From Pohlia nutans (taxonomy: Eukaryota; Streptophyta; Bryopsida; Bryales; Mniaceae): a stretch of DNA of 64,000 nucleotides. The notes beneath the pieces were generated by a model, which saw nothing but the letters and a program-made list of their open reading frames with translations, ran no database searches and was not told where the DNA came from. Made by a program: the position numbers and the translations under genes. Positions within the stretch are counted from its first letter, which is position 1; each line of letters begins with the position of its first letter. The DNA lies in contig CM040099.1 in assembly GCA_022496805.1 (NCBI GenBank), positions 18,150,031 to 18,214,030 on the forward strand, given 5' to 3'. Below, in pieces: positions 35,352 through 47,897 of this stretch.

Positions 35352-37112
35352 TATGCTCAATGGCAATTATGGGTACATGTACCTTAGCATATAACTTAGT
35401 ATGTGTAATAAAGTCAAGAATACAGTATGGTTGCATGTGTCACCTCGTCCACATCAGCCTCAGTGGCCAGCCACCTAATTAATTAATGGTCTGGCTTGGC
35501 TAGCGTGAAAAAAACGCAGATGTATAGCACCTCAAAACATTCTAAAACCACATCGTTTACAGGGAGCGAGAAAGAGAGTTTTAACATGGGTTTCTCGGGA
35601 ATGGGAAGATTTGTCCCCCGAAAAGGTGTCTACCAAGCGTAAGATTATTTCCGCCACATGTCCTCCACCATTTGTAACCAAGATTTGCGACAAAATAGAA
35701 AAAAAACAACATAATGTGCTTCGACATCTTGGATCATGTAATCTCGATTTTAAAAATTAATTAATGTGGCTCCCCCTCGATGCTCTCACTTGACAGATAA
35801 GCATCGCCCGCCCCGTCTTTCCATTCATACGGTCGGCCTTCCCAGGTCTCTGTCCTGCTCTCAACTGCAAGCGCAAACTACAATACAATAATTCCGCCGT
35901 TGTGTACCACACGGAATAGTTTATAGTTATCCACTTTCAATGGTACAATAAAAAATAAAATAAATTACAAAAAAATCTTAGAGTATGATAAACCTTAAAG
36001 TGACGTCATCAAAGTTCATCACATCCCAAGGACATTGACTAATAAAAATAACAATAACGCTAACGATACGAGAGTCTGTTGGAGGTAGTTCGTCTATCTA
36101 TGTCTCAAGGACATGGGTAGCAAGGTTTTCCCTTTGACATTGACTCATATTATTATACATTCCCAAAAATTCTTTTGGGAAAACGTAGCTGAGGAAAATC
36201 TCCTCAGCCGATGTTGGTGTTTTGTGTAACCAGAACTGGCGTTTTTTGCAAGCCATATTAATAATTTTATTAACCCGTAGTTACACTCTGTTTTTATTTT
36301 TAATGTATTTTTGCATACAAGTAGGTGACAATTGCTGATGTATTTGGTTGATGATCTACATGTTTGAGTACATCTTTGTACTTAAGTTTACAAAATATTC
36401 GAATACGTCATTGTATTTTATTACACAGGATGAATTATATGAGCAGAAATATATAGTGGTCATACTTATGGAGCCCAAGGTTATGTACAAATATGATAAT
36501 AAAGGGTTGTAAGGGTTGTAGAATATCTTTATACCTCTTGCAACAACTCCAAGTACTTGTTTAATATCAATTTTACATGCAACACTAAATTTTCACAATG
36601 CAATAATTTTTTTTTAATAGTTACGTAGTAGCTAGTTCTTTTTCATACAAAATCATGATTTTTTTTAATGTCAACACTATGTAGTAAAAAGCAAGAAATC
36701 TTGACCAATGATAAAATGACAAGAATCACTTGTTTCTTCATAAAATACTTTACTATAAGTCATGCATTTTAAACATCCAGGCTGTGACACTAAAGAGATC
36801 TGGGTGAAAAAAGTGCCCCACCCAACCCAACCTTTTCACTTAACCTTGAACTAGTGTTCGACCCAAACAAATAAAATTGAGTTGAAAACATTAATTATAA
36901 ATTAACTTTGATGTACAAGAGTTTTTATACTTACAAATGATCTAATTTTTATAGTCCTAAATCCTCTTTCTTCTAATCATGTTCTTCACTCTAACTAGTA
37001 CAAATGTCTCATAGGGGTGCTAAACCAAATTTAACTGTGGTTCAACTTTGGTTGATAACTTTTACTAAACCCATTTTTGTGACAAGGTTATGAACTAGAG
37101 TTGAATTAGGAC
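35352..37112. other. Intergenic, no gene recognised
   Basis: 35440-35900 is a little more GC-rich than its surroundings but gives no frame with a recognisable domain. Nothing else seen. Confidence 0.35.
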
Positions 37113-37330
37113 TTAGAGCATTCCCACCAATGACTAAGCCCTATTCTCAAATTTTTGGATTAAAATTGAGGTCCCAATTTGATAGCAAAAGCTTTCAGGC
37201 TAGCATATTATTTGTGAATGTCAACTACATTCTCCTTGTCGAGCAAAATCTAGATTTGAGGTGGTGTGTAATGTTCAGAAATAGGGATAGCAACCTCACT
37301 AAATTACTAGTGGATATGCTCTTAGAGCAT
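37113..37330. mobile_element. Small MITE with CTTAGAGCATTCCCACC ends
   Basis: Left CTTAGAGCATTCCCACCAAT and right, read on the other strand, TCTAAGAGCATATCCACTAG are inverted relatives. A further related piece starts at 37323, and a degenerate relative lies at about 6990-7260. Superfamily not assigned. Confidence 0.45.
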
Positions 37331-37610
37331 GCCCACCAATGAAACTCATATCCCTATTTTTGAACTTCATATACTATCCTAAATTTAAAAAATCTAAAGA
37401 ATAGGAGTGTAGTTGGTATCCATAAACAATATACTAGCTTGAAACACTTTGGTTGGCAAAAGAATCTTTCCAAGTCAAATACCCACAAGACAAAAGGAAT
37501 TTGGATGGTATCTACAAGAAAAATACTAGTCTTGAACACTTTGGCTCGAAAAGAAAATCTTCTCACATCAAATCAAAACCTCAACTTTTAACAAAAAAAA
37601 TAAAAAAATA

Positions 37611-37645
<35 letters not shown>

Positions 37646-40376
37646 TTGGAATGGTTTTAGTTTGGTAGTTGGCACTCTTTTGAGCGGTTGCATTCTTCAA
37701 GAGGGGGTCTCAAAAAAGGAGTCTTCAAGTGGGGTTGAGGGCTTTGTGAAAAAGCCTCTGCAACTATCACTCTTTTGTCGCCATAACGGTTTGGTTGATT
37801 CTTTGTTTGATTCACTGTGGTTTGAAGTTTTGTCTCTCTCCCTTAAAATTTCCAAGTTTTATCATCAAAATTTTCAATAGCATTTTGAGTTCCATTTTCC
37901 GCATTGCAACATGTCATTTCCATACATTTTCACCTACATGGCGTTGGCTCTATCATGCGCTCTCATCGCCTACTCCGTGCTCAAAGTCTCAACCTCAGCT
38001 TCATCTCGCACTCGCCGAACCACTCCACTCCCTGTTTGAGAAAATGGATGGATCACTTGCCAACAATTAATTGAGGTTGGCAATTGGATATTAAATTTGC
38101 ATGAGCTTTGAAGAATTAATTTCTTGGACTTTTACCTTGACAACCAGCTGAAGGAGGCAATCCACTTATAATTAGTAGGGTTTTTATATTTATAACAATT
38201 TATAATACACTTATTTTGCTAGAATCAAATTTCATAATAAAAATAAGCTTATATTACTTTATTCAATGCAAATCAGAAGTAGAACAAAGTGAATTATATG
38301 AATTTTTATTCTATCTTAATAATTGTAATATATAGATATAAATATATATTTCTAATAGTAAAAAAACAGAAGTTCAAATAATTTTTATTTGAAAATAAAT
38401 AAATAAAATTGTAAAAGAATTCATCACCATCAATCTTCAATATCAATAATCGATATATAAGTAGTGAAGTCTCACATATGTTTTTATTCTTTTCAAATAC
38501 TCAAAGTGAATTAGGTTTAGTATTTAATAACCTTGATGAAATTTATGTGATAGTTAGCTTACGATGTGTGATTATTATTAATTCATAAGTTTTATACGAT
38601 ACTTATTTATCAACTAGTGTGGCCTTGTGCCGTTGGCCCAAGTGTTCCCTGTGATTAAGCCATAAGTTAAAATTTTATGATATTTTTATAATAATTTATC
38701 CATAATTATAAAAAAAAAAAACTTGAATATTTTTTATTTCTTTATCTTTTTTATGATCATCTACATGTATATTCCAAGACTAAAACTTGTAATATCATAA
38801 GATTGAATTTCCTAAAATAAAATAAAATATGTTATTTCATAATATTTTATCCATAATTTCATTTTATTTTAAAATGAATACCTTTTTTGGTTTATTTTGT
38901 GATCATCTATATGTATATCACAAGACTTAAAACTTTTAATATTATAAGATTGAATTTTATTTATTATTATTATTATTTTTTAGAATAATTTACCTATAAT
39001 TTAATTCAATTTACGGTGATGAAATTCAATTAAAATCCATCATTTTTACTCTGTAGGTCTAGAAGCTACAAAACCACTTTGGTGCACTCCTTTTGTGAAG
39101 AACTTTTTGTCAATATCAAGAACGCGGCCAATGGCTCCACGGTCTGACAAATGTCAATGCTATAAACAAAACAAAACAAACCACCTTTTTTAATGTATAG
39201 ATATTAAAAGAGCTCAAGAGTGTTTACCAAAAAATTAGTAAATTAGAGTGAAGGGATATAGAGACCTATTTTCTTCTACATATATTAAAATAATTTTAAA
39301 AATACTTTTCATGTATCTCAAATCCATATGTTGTAATTTTTTACTTTATTTTTTCATTTTTATTGTTTACCTTAGTACAACATGTTTTGAAATAATTTAA
39401 AAATGTGTTTTAGTTATTATAAAGTTAGAATTGATTTGAAATTTGAAATTTGAAATCTTAAACACAAGATTATATTGATATGTGACAATAAAAATTCTTA
39501 TGGACAATTTATTATTTTATTGTAGCTTTTAAGAAACTTCATTTATATTTCGTTTGTAGTTTTAAATTAAATCGTTTTTACATTTTTATGTAATGAGTAA
39601 TACACATTTTCTAATTTTATTTGAAGTCTTGTGGAAAAGTCTTCTTTCTTTCTCTCTATATATACATATTTTAATAATGCAATTTGTAGTATTGTAAATT
39701 TAAAAAATACATATTGAAAGGAATATAAAGATTCATATTATTGTATATATATTCTATTGGCTATGTATTAAAAAAATGAAGAGATATTTAGATGTGTGTA
39801 AAGGACTTTATTTCCCTTGTTATGCCCTTATCATAAATTTATTTTTGTTATGTTTATAATAAAATGTATAATAAATCCTAAACTTTAAGGACCTTTTTCT
39901 CCTCACAAGGGCATTTTTTTGGATAAATATTACCACTTTGCACCTAAAGAAAAAATTGGCTAAAATAGCCAAAACTATGAAATTTTTTGCTACACAACTT
40001 CAAATTAAAAAAACATCCTAGATGAAATCGCTAGATTGTAAATAAGAAGTTATGGATATTTGGTATCTTCTATTCAATATGTGGATGTATGTTGAAATAT
40101 GGAGCACTGCTATAACATTTTATAAAGTGCCAAAGTGGCAATGTAAAATGTTATAGCAATGCTCCATATTTCAACATTTTATAAATGCCTTAGTCCTTAC
40201 ATCCTTACATAATAAAATATTTTATTTTATATTTATTATATGTCCTATCTAATTATAGATGAACATTCTTGATACATAAAATACATATTCTTAAAGCTCT
40301 CAATGTCCTCATTCCAATCATTCATACATACATATATACATATACATATATATATACATATATACATATACATATA

Positions 40377-40433
<57 letters not shown>

Positions 40434-40681
40434 ATATATGTGTGTGTGTGTGTATATATGTATATAATAAATTTCTTTATGATAAGTTGGGGTTGCCTCC
40501 CCAGGGCAATCAGCTGCAAATAATATCTTTCTTTGTACGTGTAAACAGCGGTTTCAATGGATTGAGTGGACTGCATTTGCCTTGCTTTAGAGCTTAAATT
40601 TCAAAACCCTCACATTCATGACGTTGTGGCAACTTCAGGATTTGTATCCAGAAAAGACATGAAATAAAGAATTGGTGACAA
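37331..40681. other. AT-rich intergenic with microsatellites and one hairpin
   Basis: No gene recognised. A TA microsatellite lies at 37611-37641 and a mixed TA/TG/TATACA microsatellite at about 40326-40466, just upstream of the MORN gene. 38600-40250 is extremely AT-rich. A 32-bp inverted repeat with one mismatch, 40091-40122 against 40144-40175, surrounds GGAGCACTGCTATAAC; related sequence occurs in the foldback elements at 48940 and 57273. Confidence 0.5.
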
Positions 40682-43600
40682 ATGTCGAGTGAAGAGGACG
40701 AGGAAGACGAAGAGGGAGAGGAGGGAGAGCAGGTAAGGTAACCACACTTAAACAATGATTTTTTGTTGCTAATTTAAGGAAAATTGTTACATAAAATTTG
40801 AGTTGGCTAATTTCTAGTAAAGATTTTTGAAAAAAAGAAGGAATAATAGCGAGAGGTGTAGCCTCTTTAAACCTAGGTATCACCTAGGTATTGCCTAAGT
40901 AGCACCTAGATAGCACATGTTTATTACTCTACATTACCTACATATATATACTAATGTGAAAAGACCATTCAAGGAGCCTTGATTGCTCTTCAAGCCATCG
41001 AAAAGTAACAAAAATGGTAAATTGTCTCCCGACAAAAAATAAAAACAAAAATTCACTGCAACTAAGCATTGTAACGGTCATTTTTTTTCTATATTCATGA
41101 GAGGATTCCAAGGCACAAAAGAAAATATATTATTTCCGTATCACATGCGAAAGTTGCATCAAATATCTCTACCTTAGTGAAATTATTTCCAATCCAAGCT
41201 CAAATTTCAATTCATAGTGACAATTACGTAAAGATTCAAGCACTGAACATGGTTTGATTTTCTTAACCACAAAAGGACCAAGAATTCATGGTTTTAAAAT
41301 GACAAATTCAATTAATCATATTATGAAATATGTAATTCAGAGGAGACTAAATTTTGTATTATTGGAATTGGTGAAGAATAATGCATATGACGGTCAAGAA
41401 ACAAAAAAATTGAACAAAAGGAGGTTCACTTAGAACCTACCCAAAATTGCTAAAACAAAATACGAGGTCCAATTTGGACTTCTTAGTCTTTTGAGGGTTA
41501 AGCCAGTTGACCGTTCTGATGTGAAACTCTGATTTGTTCACAGGAATTTACATGGAGTGGAGCCATCAAGGATTATGAACCAATAGGGCCGGGCTTCGCA
41601 ACGTATGTCAATGGCGACAATTTTTGGGGCTCCTACTACGACGGCAAGAGGAACAGATTTGGAAGATACACGTTCGTGAAGACCGGTGCTTCCTATGAAG
41701 GAAATTACACCAACAACCAAAAGGCGGGCTTCGGCACCATGACCTATCCTGATAAAAGCGTCTACACAGGTTCATTTCCTACGTGAACTCTTCTTAGAGC
41801 TGCTTTACATGACGGGCCAAGGCCAACTTAGCCAATTCACAGGAAATAATGGCTCATGCCAAGAAGGGAGGGAGCTCTGACACGGCCCTTAACCCTTTAG
41901 TGCCTAGCTGACCACATTATGGTCACTACAACGTCCGAAATGCAAATAGCAGAGAATCCGTGAAGAATTCGAACTTCAGTTTTGAAGTTCAGATTTGCCC
42001 ACATACATTACCCACCTTCTAGAAAAAGAAATTTTCAATTTGCAATTGTACAACTATCAAAATACCTATCAACAGAACGCGAAAATACTGCAAATACTTG
42101 AAAATACAGTAAATACTTACAAATACAACATATGTATTGTGTAGTATTTCTTGTGTTTGGAAGTTTGTTATCTTGTTTTATTTTTTTGGATTGTGTTCTC
42201 TTCTTCATCTTCCATTAGTGTGTGTAATCCGATCTTGACTAATGTACCCACTCTTGTCAATTTTCAACGTATAAAATTTTGTCCTAAACCGTACATGGAC
42301 AAGTCACTTTCACTTATAAATCTCACAATAATTATGTGTGAGTCTATTTTTGATATGAAAGATTGCAACGGAGAGGTGTTGACATAGGGCATAGCTGAAC
42401 TTCTTTGCTTTTATTTTTGAAAATTTACCTCAAATTTTATTTAACTTTGAAGTCACACACCCCCTAAAATCTTATTTTTGAGCGTGCATTATACAGTTCA
42501 AATACATACTATAATCTTCCAATCCCACCATCGGATGACTCTCAAATTTTGATAAAATGTGTGCTCTCGAGTTGAGAATAGAATTGTACGATTACTTTCT
42601 AATTTAACCCATTCTATTTTTGGTAGTTTCAACTACAGTGGAAAAATCTACTAAAATCCAGGGCTCTGAGCTACAGTGCCCTAGGCACTAAAGGGTTAAG
42701 GGAAGTGAATTGGGATTCCATTTTGGTCAACCCAATTCTCTTTCTTCAATTGGGGCCGTGTCACATTTTCTCTTTAGTGCATCAGAATATGAATTTCAAG
42801 GAATGACCTTGACTCCCATCATGCAATGGGCTTGGGGTTAATTTTGTGCATTGAACCAATCACATACAAGCATTCACGCTCTAAATTGGCTTTCGTTCGC
42901 CATGTAAAGCGGCCCTAACAACCAGAAATTGAAAAAACAGTTTTGATGTGGTTTGAGTAGGGAGGTTACAAGGAATAGTTGTTGTGCAGCACTAGTAGAA
43001 TTTTGGTTCTTTATAAATGGTCTTTTGTTACTTAAATGGTCCAAAACCACTTTAAAAAAAAAATTGAGTCACGAAGGATCATTTAAGTCACAAAGGATTA
43101 GTTATATAAAGGACCAAAATCTTACTAATGGTGGCAAAACTATTTCTTGAAAGCTCCCTGCTCATGCCCGTAGCGGACATAACCAGCTGTAGGACCAGTG
43201 AGTTGTTTACCAAATATAGATATAGAATAGAAGCTTTCAATGAACACTTGTTGGTTTATGGTACACGTCGGTTATTGGGTCATCCACCTTAGATGCATCT
43301 AGGGCGTACTCACATGAATGGTTTTGTTCATACAAAATTGTTACAACTATTCTTTGCAAGTACACGAGCAGATATGAATGATTGCATCCATATACATGAG
43401 AGTTGGTTATGAATTGAGAAGCTAGAGACGATGGAATAGAACCATTGCAGCTTTTTTGTGACAAAAGGTGGATACCGTATGGGTAGTTAATTTACTAGAG
43501 GTTCGTTCCAATGTGTATTATTCTCTTGATGTTGTTACTGGAGCTTCGGTCAGAGTCATAGAGGCATGTCAGGTGTGCAGGTTCATGGTACCAAGATTTG

Positions 43601-45589
43601 AGGAGTGGAGAAGGACAGTACACGTATGCAAATGGCGACATCTACAAGGGACAGTGGTCTGAGAATAAAAAACATGGTGTCGGCACTTACTTCTTCAAGA
43701 ACACCATGTGTCAAGTAAGTAATTCAACAAGCCCCTTCAGAAATTTAATTACACTCATCTCGACTCTCTAATGGCGTTCTCTTAACTTGTGAGACTCGTG
43801 CACTACCGAGGGAGATGCCCAGGCAAGTAGTGCCCAATTCCACGCATGCACAGTGATTTTTCCTGGGCATTTCCCTGGGAAGCGCTACCTTTTCTACTAG
43901 TGTTTAATCATGTGTATGCACAACATGATGAATTTTGAGGGTATTGAAATGGGCTTTCAAATGCAACCTTGCGTTTGTTCACATGTGGAAGTTCACATTT
44001 GTTCACTAGTAGAAAAGGTTGCACTATCAAGGGAGATGTCCAGGCAAGTAGTGCCCAATTCCACGCATGCACACTGATTTTCCCCGAGCATCTTTGTGGA
44101 TCAACTAGTAGAAAAGATGACGTTCCCCAGGAAAAATCATTGTGCCACCTTTTCTACTAGTGTTCAATCATATGTATGCACAACATGACAGATTTTGAGG
44201 GTAACTATGTAAATGGGCATTTGAATGCAACCTTCCAATTGTTCACATGTGGAAGTTGTTCAATCATTAGCATGCACAACATGATGAATTTTGAGGGTTA
44301 TCTATATGGGCTTTTGAATGCAACCTTGCATTTGTTCACATGTGGAAGTTGTTCGATCATACGTACACACAACATTACGAATTTGAGGGTATATAAATGG
44401 GCTTTTGAATGCAACCTTGCAATTGTTCACATGTGGAAGTTGCTGAATCATAAGTATGCACAACATGACGAATTTTGAGGGTATCTAAATGGATTTTGAA
44501 TGCAATCTCGCATTTGTTCATATGTGGAAGTTGTTCAATCATATGTATGCACAACATGACAAGTTTTGAGGGTATATAAATGGGCTTTGGAATGCAACCT
44601 TGCAATTGTTCACATGTGGAAGTTGTTCGATCATATGTATGCACAACATGACAAATTTTGAGGGTTATCTAAATGGGCTTTTGAATGCAATCTCACATTT
44701 GTTCACATGTGGAAACTGTTCGATCATACGTACACACAACATGATGAACTTTGACGTATCTAAATGGGCTTTTGAATGCAACCTTGCAATTGTCCACATG
44801 TGAAAGTTGTTCAATCATAAGTAACTATGCACAACATGACGAATTTTGAGGGTTTAGGGTTGAGATTTTGAATGCAATCCTGCATCTGTTCACATGTGGA
44901 AGTTGTACAATCAAATTCCAAAGATATAGATAGAATGTGCAATAACAGAATTAGAGAGGTCGAGGGTTGAGTGTGTATGTAGAGCTATGTACGTATGCAG
45001 TAACTGACATGATCCTTGACCCGGAAACCCACCACGTAGGCATGTCTGTGGTAGCACGGGTTCATCTTTTTGAGCAGGTGCAGAGAATCACGTGATTTTG
45101 TACTGAAAATTCTGGTAGTTGCCCAACGCCCCCGGCCCTTCTTCCGTCCGTCCGTCTGTCCGGGCCCTGATTCTGTTTGCCTCACATTTCTCCTAAAAGG
45201 ATTTTTGTCGTTTTAGGAACAGTAGTGAGTTGATTGGAAGATTGGGACATTGGTCTGACATGCGGATTGACATTGGTTGGTTGGTGCAGTTCATCGGAGA
45301 CTGGGAGAAAGGGTTGTTTGTGGGAGGTAAGTGGCTGTTCAGGAACGGTGATTTCTACGAGGGTGGGTTCGCCAAGAGCAAGCCTGAAGGGCCGGGGAAG
45401 TTTCTGTTCTTCAGGTCCAAATCAACAGTGACGGGCTCGTTCAAGAAAAGCCATTGGACACTCGGATCGACAAACCAAACCCCTGCAGAAGAAATCCTCA
45501 AACAAGCCATGAACGCTGCACCGTCCTTATTCGCTCCTCCTCCTCCTTCGAGTTTGCCATCCTTTGTCATTCCTATGAAATTCAAATAG
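40682..45589 (+). CDS. MORN-repeat protein resembling radial spoke head 1 (RSPH1/RSP1), 4 exons
   Basis: Exons 40682-40732, 41544-41769, 43581-43714 and 45290-45589 join in frame to 711 nt, 236 aa. The first exon encodes an acidic tail, MSSEEDEEDEEGEEGEQ. Then come MORN units: FATYVNGDNFWGSYYDGKR, YTFVKTGASYEGNYTNNQK, MTYPDKSVYTGSWYQDLR, YTYANGDIYKGQWSENKK, FFKNTMCQFIGDWEKG and FRNGDFYEGGFAKSKPEG. The order, the acidic start and the closing EGPGKFLFF follow animal and algal RSPH1/RSP1, a head component of flagellar radial spokes. The C-terminus is Pro/Ser-rich and short. The role in sperm flagella is inferred from the family. Introns 2 (1.8 kb) and 3 (1.6 kb) are enlarged by transposons and a satellite, but all splice sites are canonical. 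Alternative: another MORN protein such as a PIP5K-like scaffold, less likely as no kinase domain follows. Confidence 0.85.
41263..41501. mobile_element. TTAA-bounded transposon, copy 13 (MORN intron 1)
   Basis: 239 bp, TTAACCACAAAAGGACC to TTTTGAGGGTTAA. Copy-7 subfamily with eroded ends. Ends 42 bp before exon 2. Confidence 0.65.
41796..42918. mobile_element. PIF/Harbinger-like MITE in MORN intron 2, split by a TTAA element
   Basis: Left GAGCTGCTTTACATGACGGG and right, on the other strand, GGGCCGCTTTACATGGCG are inverted. Without the inner insertion (41889-42699) the element is about 310 bp and similar to 17444-17871. The TTA/TAA border is not a clean duplication. Confidence 0.65.
41889..42699. 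mobile_element. TTAA-bounded transposon, copy 14, nested in a MITE
   Basis: 811 bp. Ends TTAACCCTTTAGTGCC and GGCACTAAAGGGTTAA, a 16-bp perfect inverted repeat. Subterminal hairpin TGACCA-catta-TGGTCA. The host MITE reads GGCCC-TTAA-GGGAAGTG once the insert is removed, against AACCC-AA-GGGAAGTG in its empty relative at about 17535. Confidence 0.88.
43834..43903. mobile_element. CACTA-type MITE remnant in MORN intron 3
   Basis: CACTA at the left (with a diverged interior CCGAGGGAGATGCCCAGG) and CTTTTCTACTAGTG at the right. Same interior as 44004-44162 and 8391-8492. Exact left border uncertain: CACTACC starts near 43800. Confidence 0.5.
43905..44915 (+). repeat. ~92-bp tandem satellite in MORN intron 3
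   Basis: Units recur about every 91-96 bp, each with GCACAACATGA(C/T)GAATTTTG, AATGGGCTTTTGAATGCAA and TTGTTCACATGTGGAAGTTG. Unit landmarks at about 43918, 44178, 44274, 44367, 44458, 44549, 44641, 44733 and 44829. The gap between the first two is explained by a CACTA MITE inserted in the array. Confidence 0.88.
44004..44162. mobile_element. CACTA-type MITE inserted in the 92-bp satellite
   Basis: CACTAGTAGAAAAGG at the left, CCTTTTCTACTAGTG at the right. GTT before the left end recurs at the right if the final G is counted as part of the duplication. An internal CTAGTAGAAAAG at about 44105 suggests a nested or rearranged copy. Confidence 0.7.
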
Positions 45590-45639
45590 CCCTAGTTACA
45601 TAACAACATGGAGCGACTCTGCCTTGCCCCACGATAGAT

Positions 45640-46122
45640 GCAAATGTGTTGTTTTTCACTTACTGTAAACTAGCAAACACCCTGTTGCAATGCACCAACA
45701 TTGCATTGGGAACGTGGGAATCAATTGGGAACACATGGGAACTTTGGGAACTTTGGGAACATTAGGGAACATGAAGGGAATGCTAGCAAACATAAAAGGG
45801 AAAGCTAGAGAATGTTATGCAAAGCTTTGGGGAACATCATGGGAACTGTGGAGAACATGATGAAAAATTGGATGAAAGGTATGAATGTGAAATGTGGATG
45901 ATTTCGTGACATGGTCTTGTGACGGATACGAAGTAGGGTAGTGACATGGTATCGTGAGGCTATGTACTTAATATAAGAGATGAAAAAGGAATGAAACCGC
46001 ACCAATCACAATGCTAGTGAGAGGTTTTTGGTCACAAGAAGAGAGAAATGTAAGCATAATATTCAGCCACTATTCACCATTTCCACGAAATGGAGAATGA
46101 AAAACGGCAAGTCTTCTACAAG
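45640..46122. mobile_element. CACTA-type MITE split by a GGGAAC repeat tract
   Basis: The left arm (TGTTGTTTTTCACTTACTGT) ends near 45670 and the rest of the element resumes near 45957 (GAAAAAGGAATGAAACC) to CTTCTACAAGTG at 46119. The ~290-bp inserted tract contains GGGAAC motifs every 10-20 bp (45708-45860). Confidence 0.55.
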
Positions 46123-46295
46123 TGATGGTGCAGCATATTCCACATTCAAGAGGTGCATTGTATTATTAAACACGTACAAGTATTCGTGAGTGCACAAAAG
46201 GGGTATTAATTTGAACATTGTCATATCACGTATACATACAATAAACATATTTAGAGCTGAAAATATTGACATGTACTTGCATTGAAAATATATTA

Positions 46296-46460
46296 GGATG
46301 TGATGGAGAGGGGTACCTTTAAGGTGTTGCCAGGGTACCCAAGACGTTGGCGGTTTGATTCCGGCCGTAAAATCATCACTCTACCAGATGGAAAAATCCC
46401 GGCGATGGGTTGCCAAAAGATAACTCGTCAGCTTTGCCGCGGGTTTGCGAAAGCAACTCA
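46296..46460 (+). mobile_element. Possible tRNA-derived SINE
   Basis: GGTTTGATTCC (about 46349) fits a Pol III B box, and GAGGGGTACC..CAGGGTACCC upstream is tRNA-like. The unit ends in a TA-rich run. The A box is not convincing. Confidence 0.35.
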
Positions 46461-47254
46461 TGTGTTTCAATAATATATATATTACGATGGAATAGATTTG
46501 TACACAAAGGTTTTTAGACATATAACCCCTCGTATACATTGGGGGTTTTAGAGGGGGTCATGAACACACATGATTTCTCAAACATAATGTAGAATGCACC
46601 CCCAAGATTCCACAACCAACATGACTTCATCAGTAGCTAATTGGACAAGTGGAGTCCCAAGGTGATGAGCAGAGTGCATGAAGGAAACTAAGGCTACATA
46701 ATGTTATGAAACCCTAAACCCTAACACTAACCCTAATTTCTGAGTGCATAGAGTCCTCCCATTTTTTCTGCGAATGTAAACTGATGAGAGGTCCGTAGTA
46801 CATTTTTGTTGTAAGGGTCCGTCTGATCTGCTGCAGCAGACTGAGGAGATTACATGGTACTGTACAGGTGACATTCCGACATCTTTTTGTGACCATCATT
46901 TCTTTCCAGTTTTACACATGCAGGGGCAGCCCAAACAGGAATTATGTACAATGACTGTAACACCGTCCAAATAAATATGTCGCACGGTAAATTTGTTGCC
47001 AGACCACGCCCTGCCCATTATTTAATTTCCTTTGAAAAATTCTCCTCGGTCCCTGGATCAGTGAACTGCATTAAATATTCTCTCATTTGCAATTACTTCT
47101 GTTTTCTCATTATTGCTGAAACAGTATTTCTGAGGAAGATGCCATTGCTTCCGTGACTACCGTGCTCTCGGTCTCCTGTCATTCTTCATTTTAATATTTT
47201 CATTTTTATTTCTTTTTTGGGTGCAAATGAAAGAAAAGTGTAACTGGTTCATAT
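46461..47254. other. Intergenic, telomere-like motif only
   Basis: AACCCTAAACCCTAACACTAACCC (split over about 46708-46735) is an interstitial telomere-like run. No gene recognised. Confidence 0.4.
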
Positions 47255-47897
47255 TACTCCCTTCATTCCGCAAAAGACCTTGTTTTCAGTGAAATCCATG
47301 GATTATGTGTTGTGTTCACTGAAATTCATAAATTTAGCTTAACCCTTGTGAGCAAGCGAGGACATATGTGTCCCTGTACTTTGATTTTAAATTTGATGTA
47401 CATCAGTTGTATTACTTCATAAGTTAGTTTGCAAAAAATTTGAAAAAAATCATGGCCATCAAAAACCCTTATAGGCATCACTTCTGCAAATTTTCAGGTT
47501 GATTGCAAACTATAATGGCCCTTTATTAATTCAACCACTTCCTTTGTATCTCAACCATATCGAGAAGATGAAAACCTTACAGGGGTTAATCTCGTGATTA
47601 CAGAGGGAGTATCATGTTGACTGTGATGCAAATCCATGAGTATAGAGAGCTTGATAGAGGGAATATTTGGACTGCTAAAAAGTGTGTATACATGACCAAA
47701 ATCCATGACAATAAAACCATGATCACTATGATCAATATCCGTGGATTAAGGTGCCAAATTGTCAAGCAATTGTCAAGCACGCGCTGTGAAACTTAATTAC
47801 TGGCGGTGAATGAGTACAGTTGGAAATCATCATTCATATTTTGGGACTAAATTTAAGTCGATGTCATGTTCTTTTCTTGGGACGGATTGAGGGAGTA
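47255..47897. mobile_element. Stowaway-like element carrying a TTAA insertion
   Basis: TA-CTCCCTTCATTCCGCAAAAG at the left and GGGACGGATTGAGGGAG-TA at the right (47896-47897). A second GAGGGAG-TA at 47605-47611 could mark a shorter element instead. Interior holds TTAA copy 15. Confidence 0.55.
47339..47589. mobile_element. TTAA-bounded transposon, copy 15, nested in a Stowaway-like element
   Basis: 251 bp, TTAACCCTTGTGAGC to TACAGGGGTTAA. Subterminal hairpin GGACA-tatg-TGTCC. Another case of a TTAA element landing in an older MITE. Confidence 0.7.

Noticed and set aside
40269..40576. Tyr/Ile-rich frames on both strands
   Set aside because: Product of the TA/TG microsatellite.
43237..43464. 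75-residue minus-strand frame in MORN intron 2
   Set aside because: No domain, and it lies wholly within an intron of a well-supported gene.
46708..46735. Telomere repeat, possible chromosome end
   Set aside because: Only a few degenerate units inside ordinary sequence; the CCCTAA in TTAA-element ends is likewise not telomeric.
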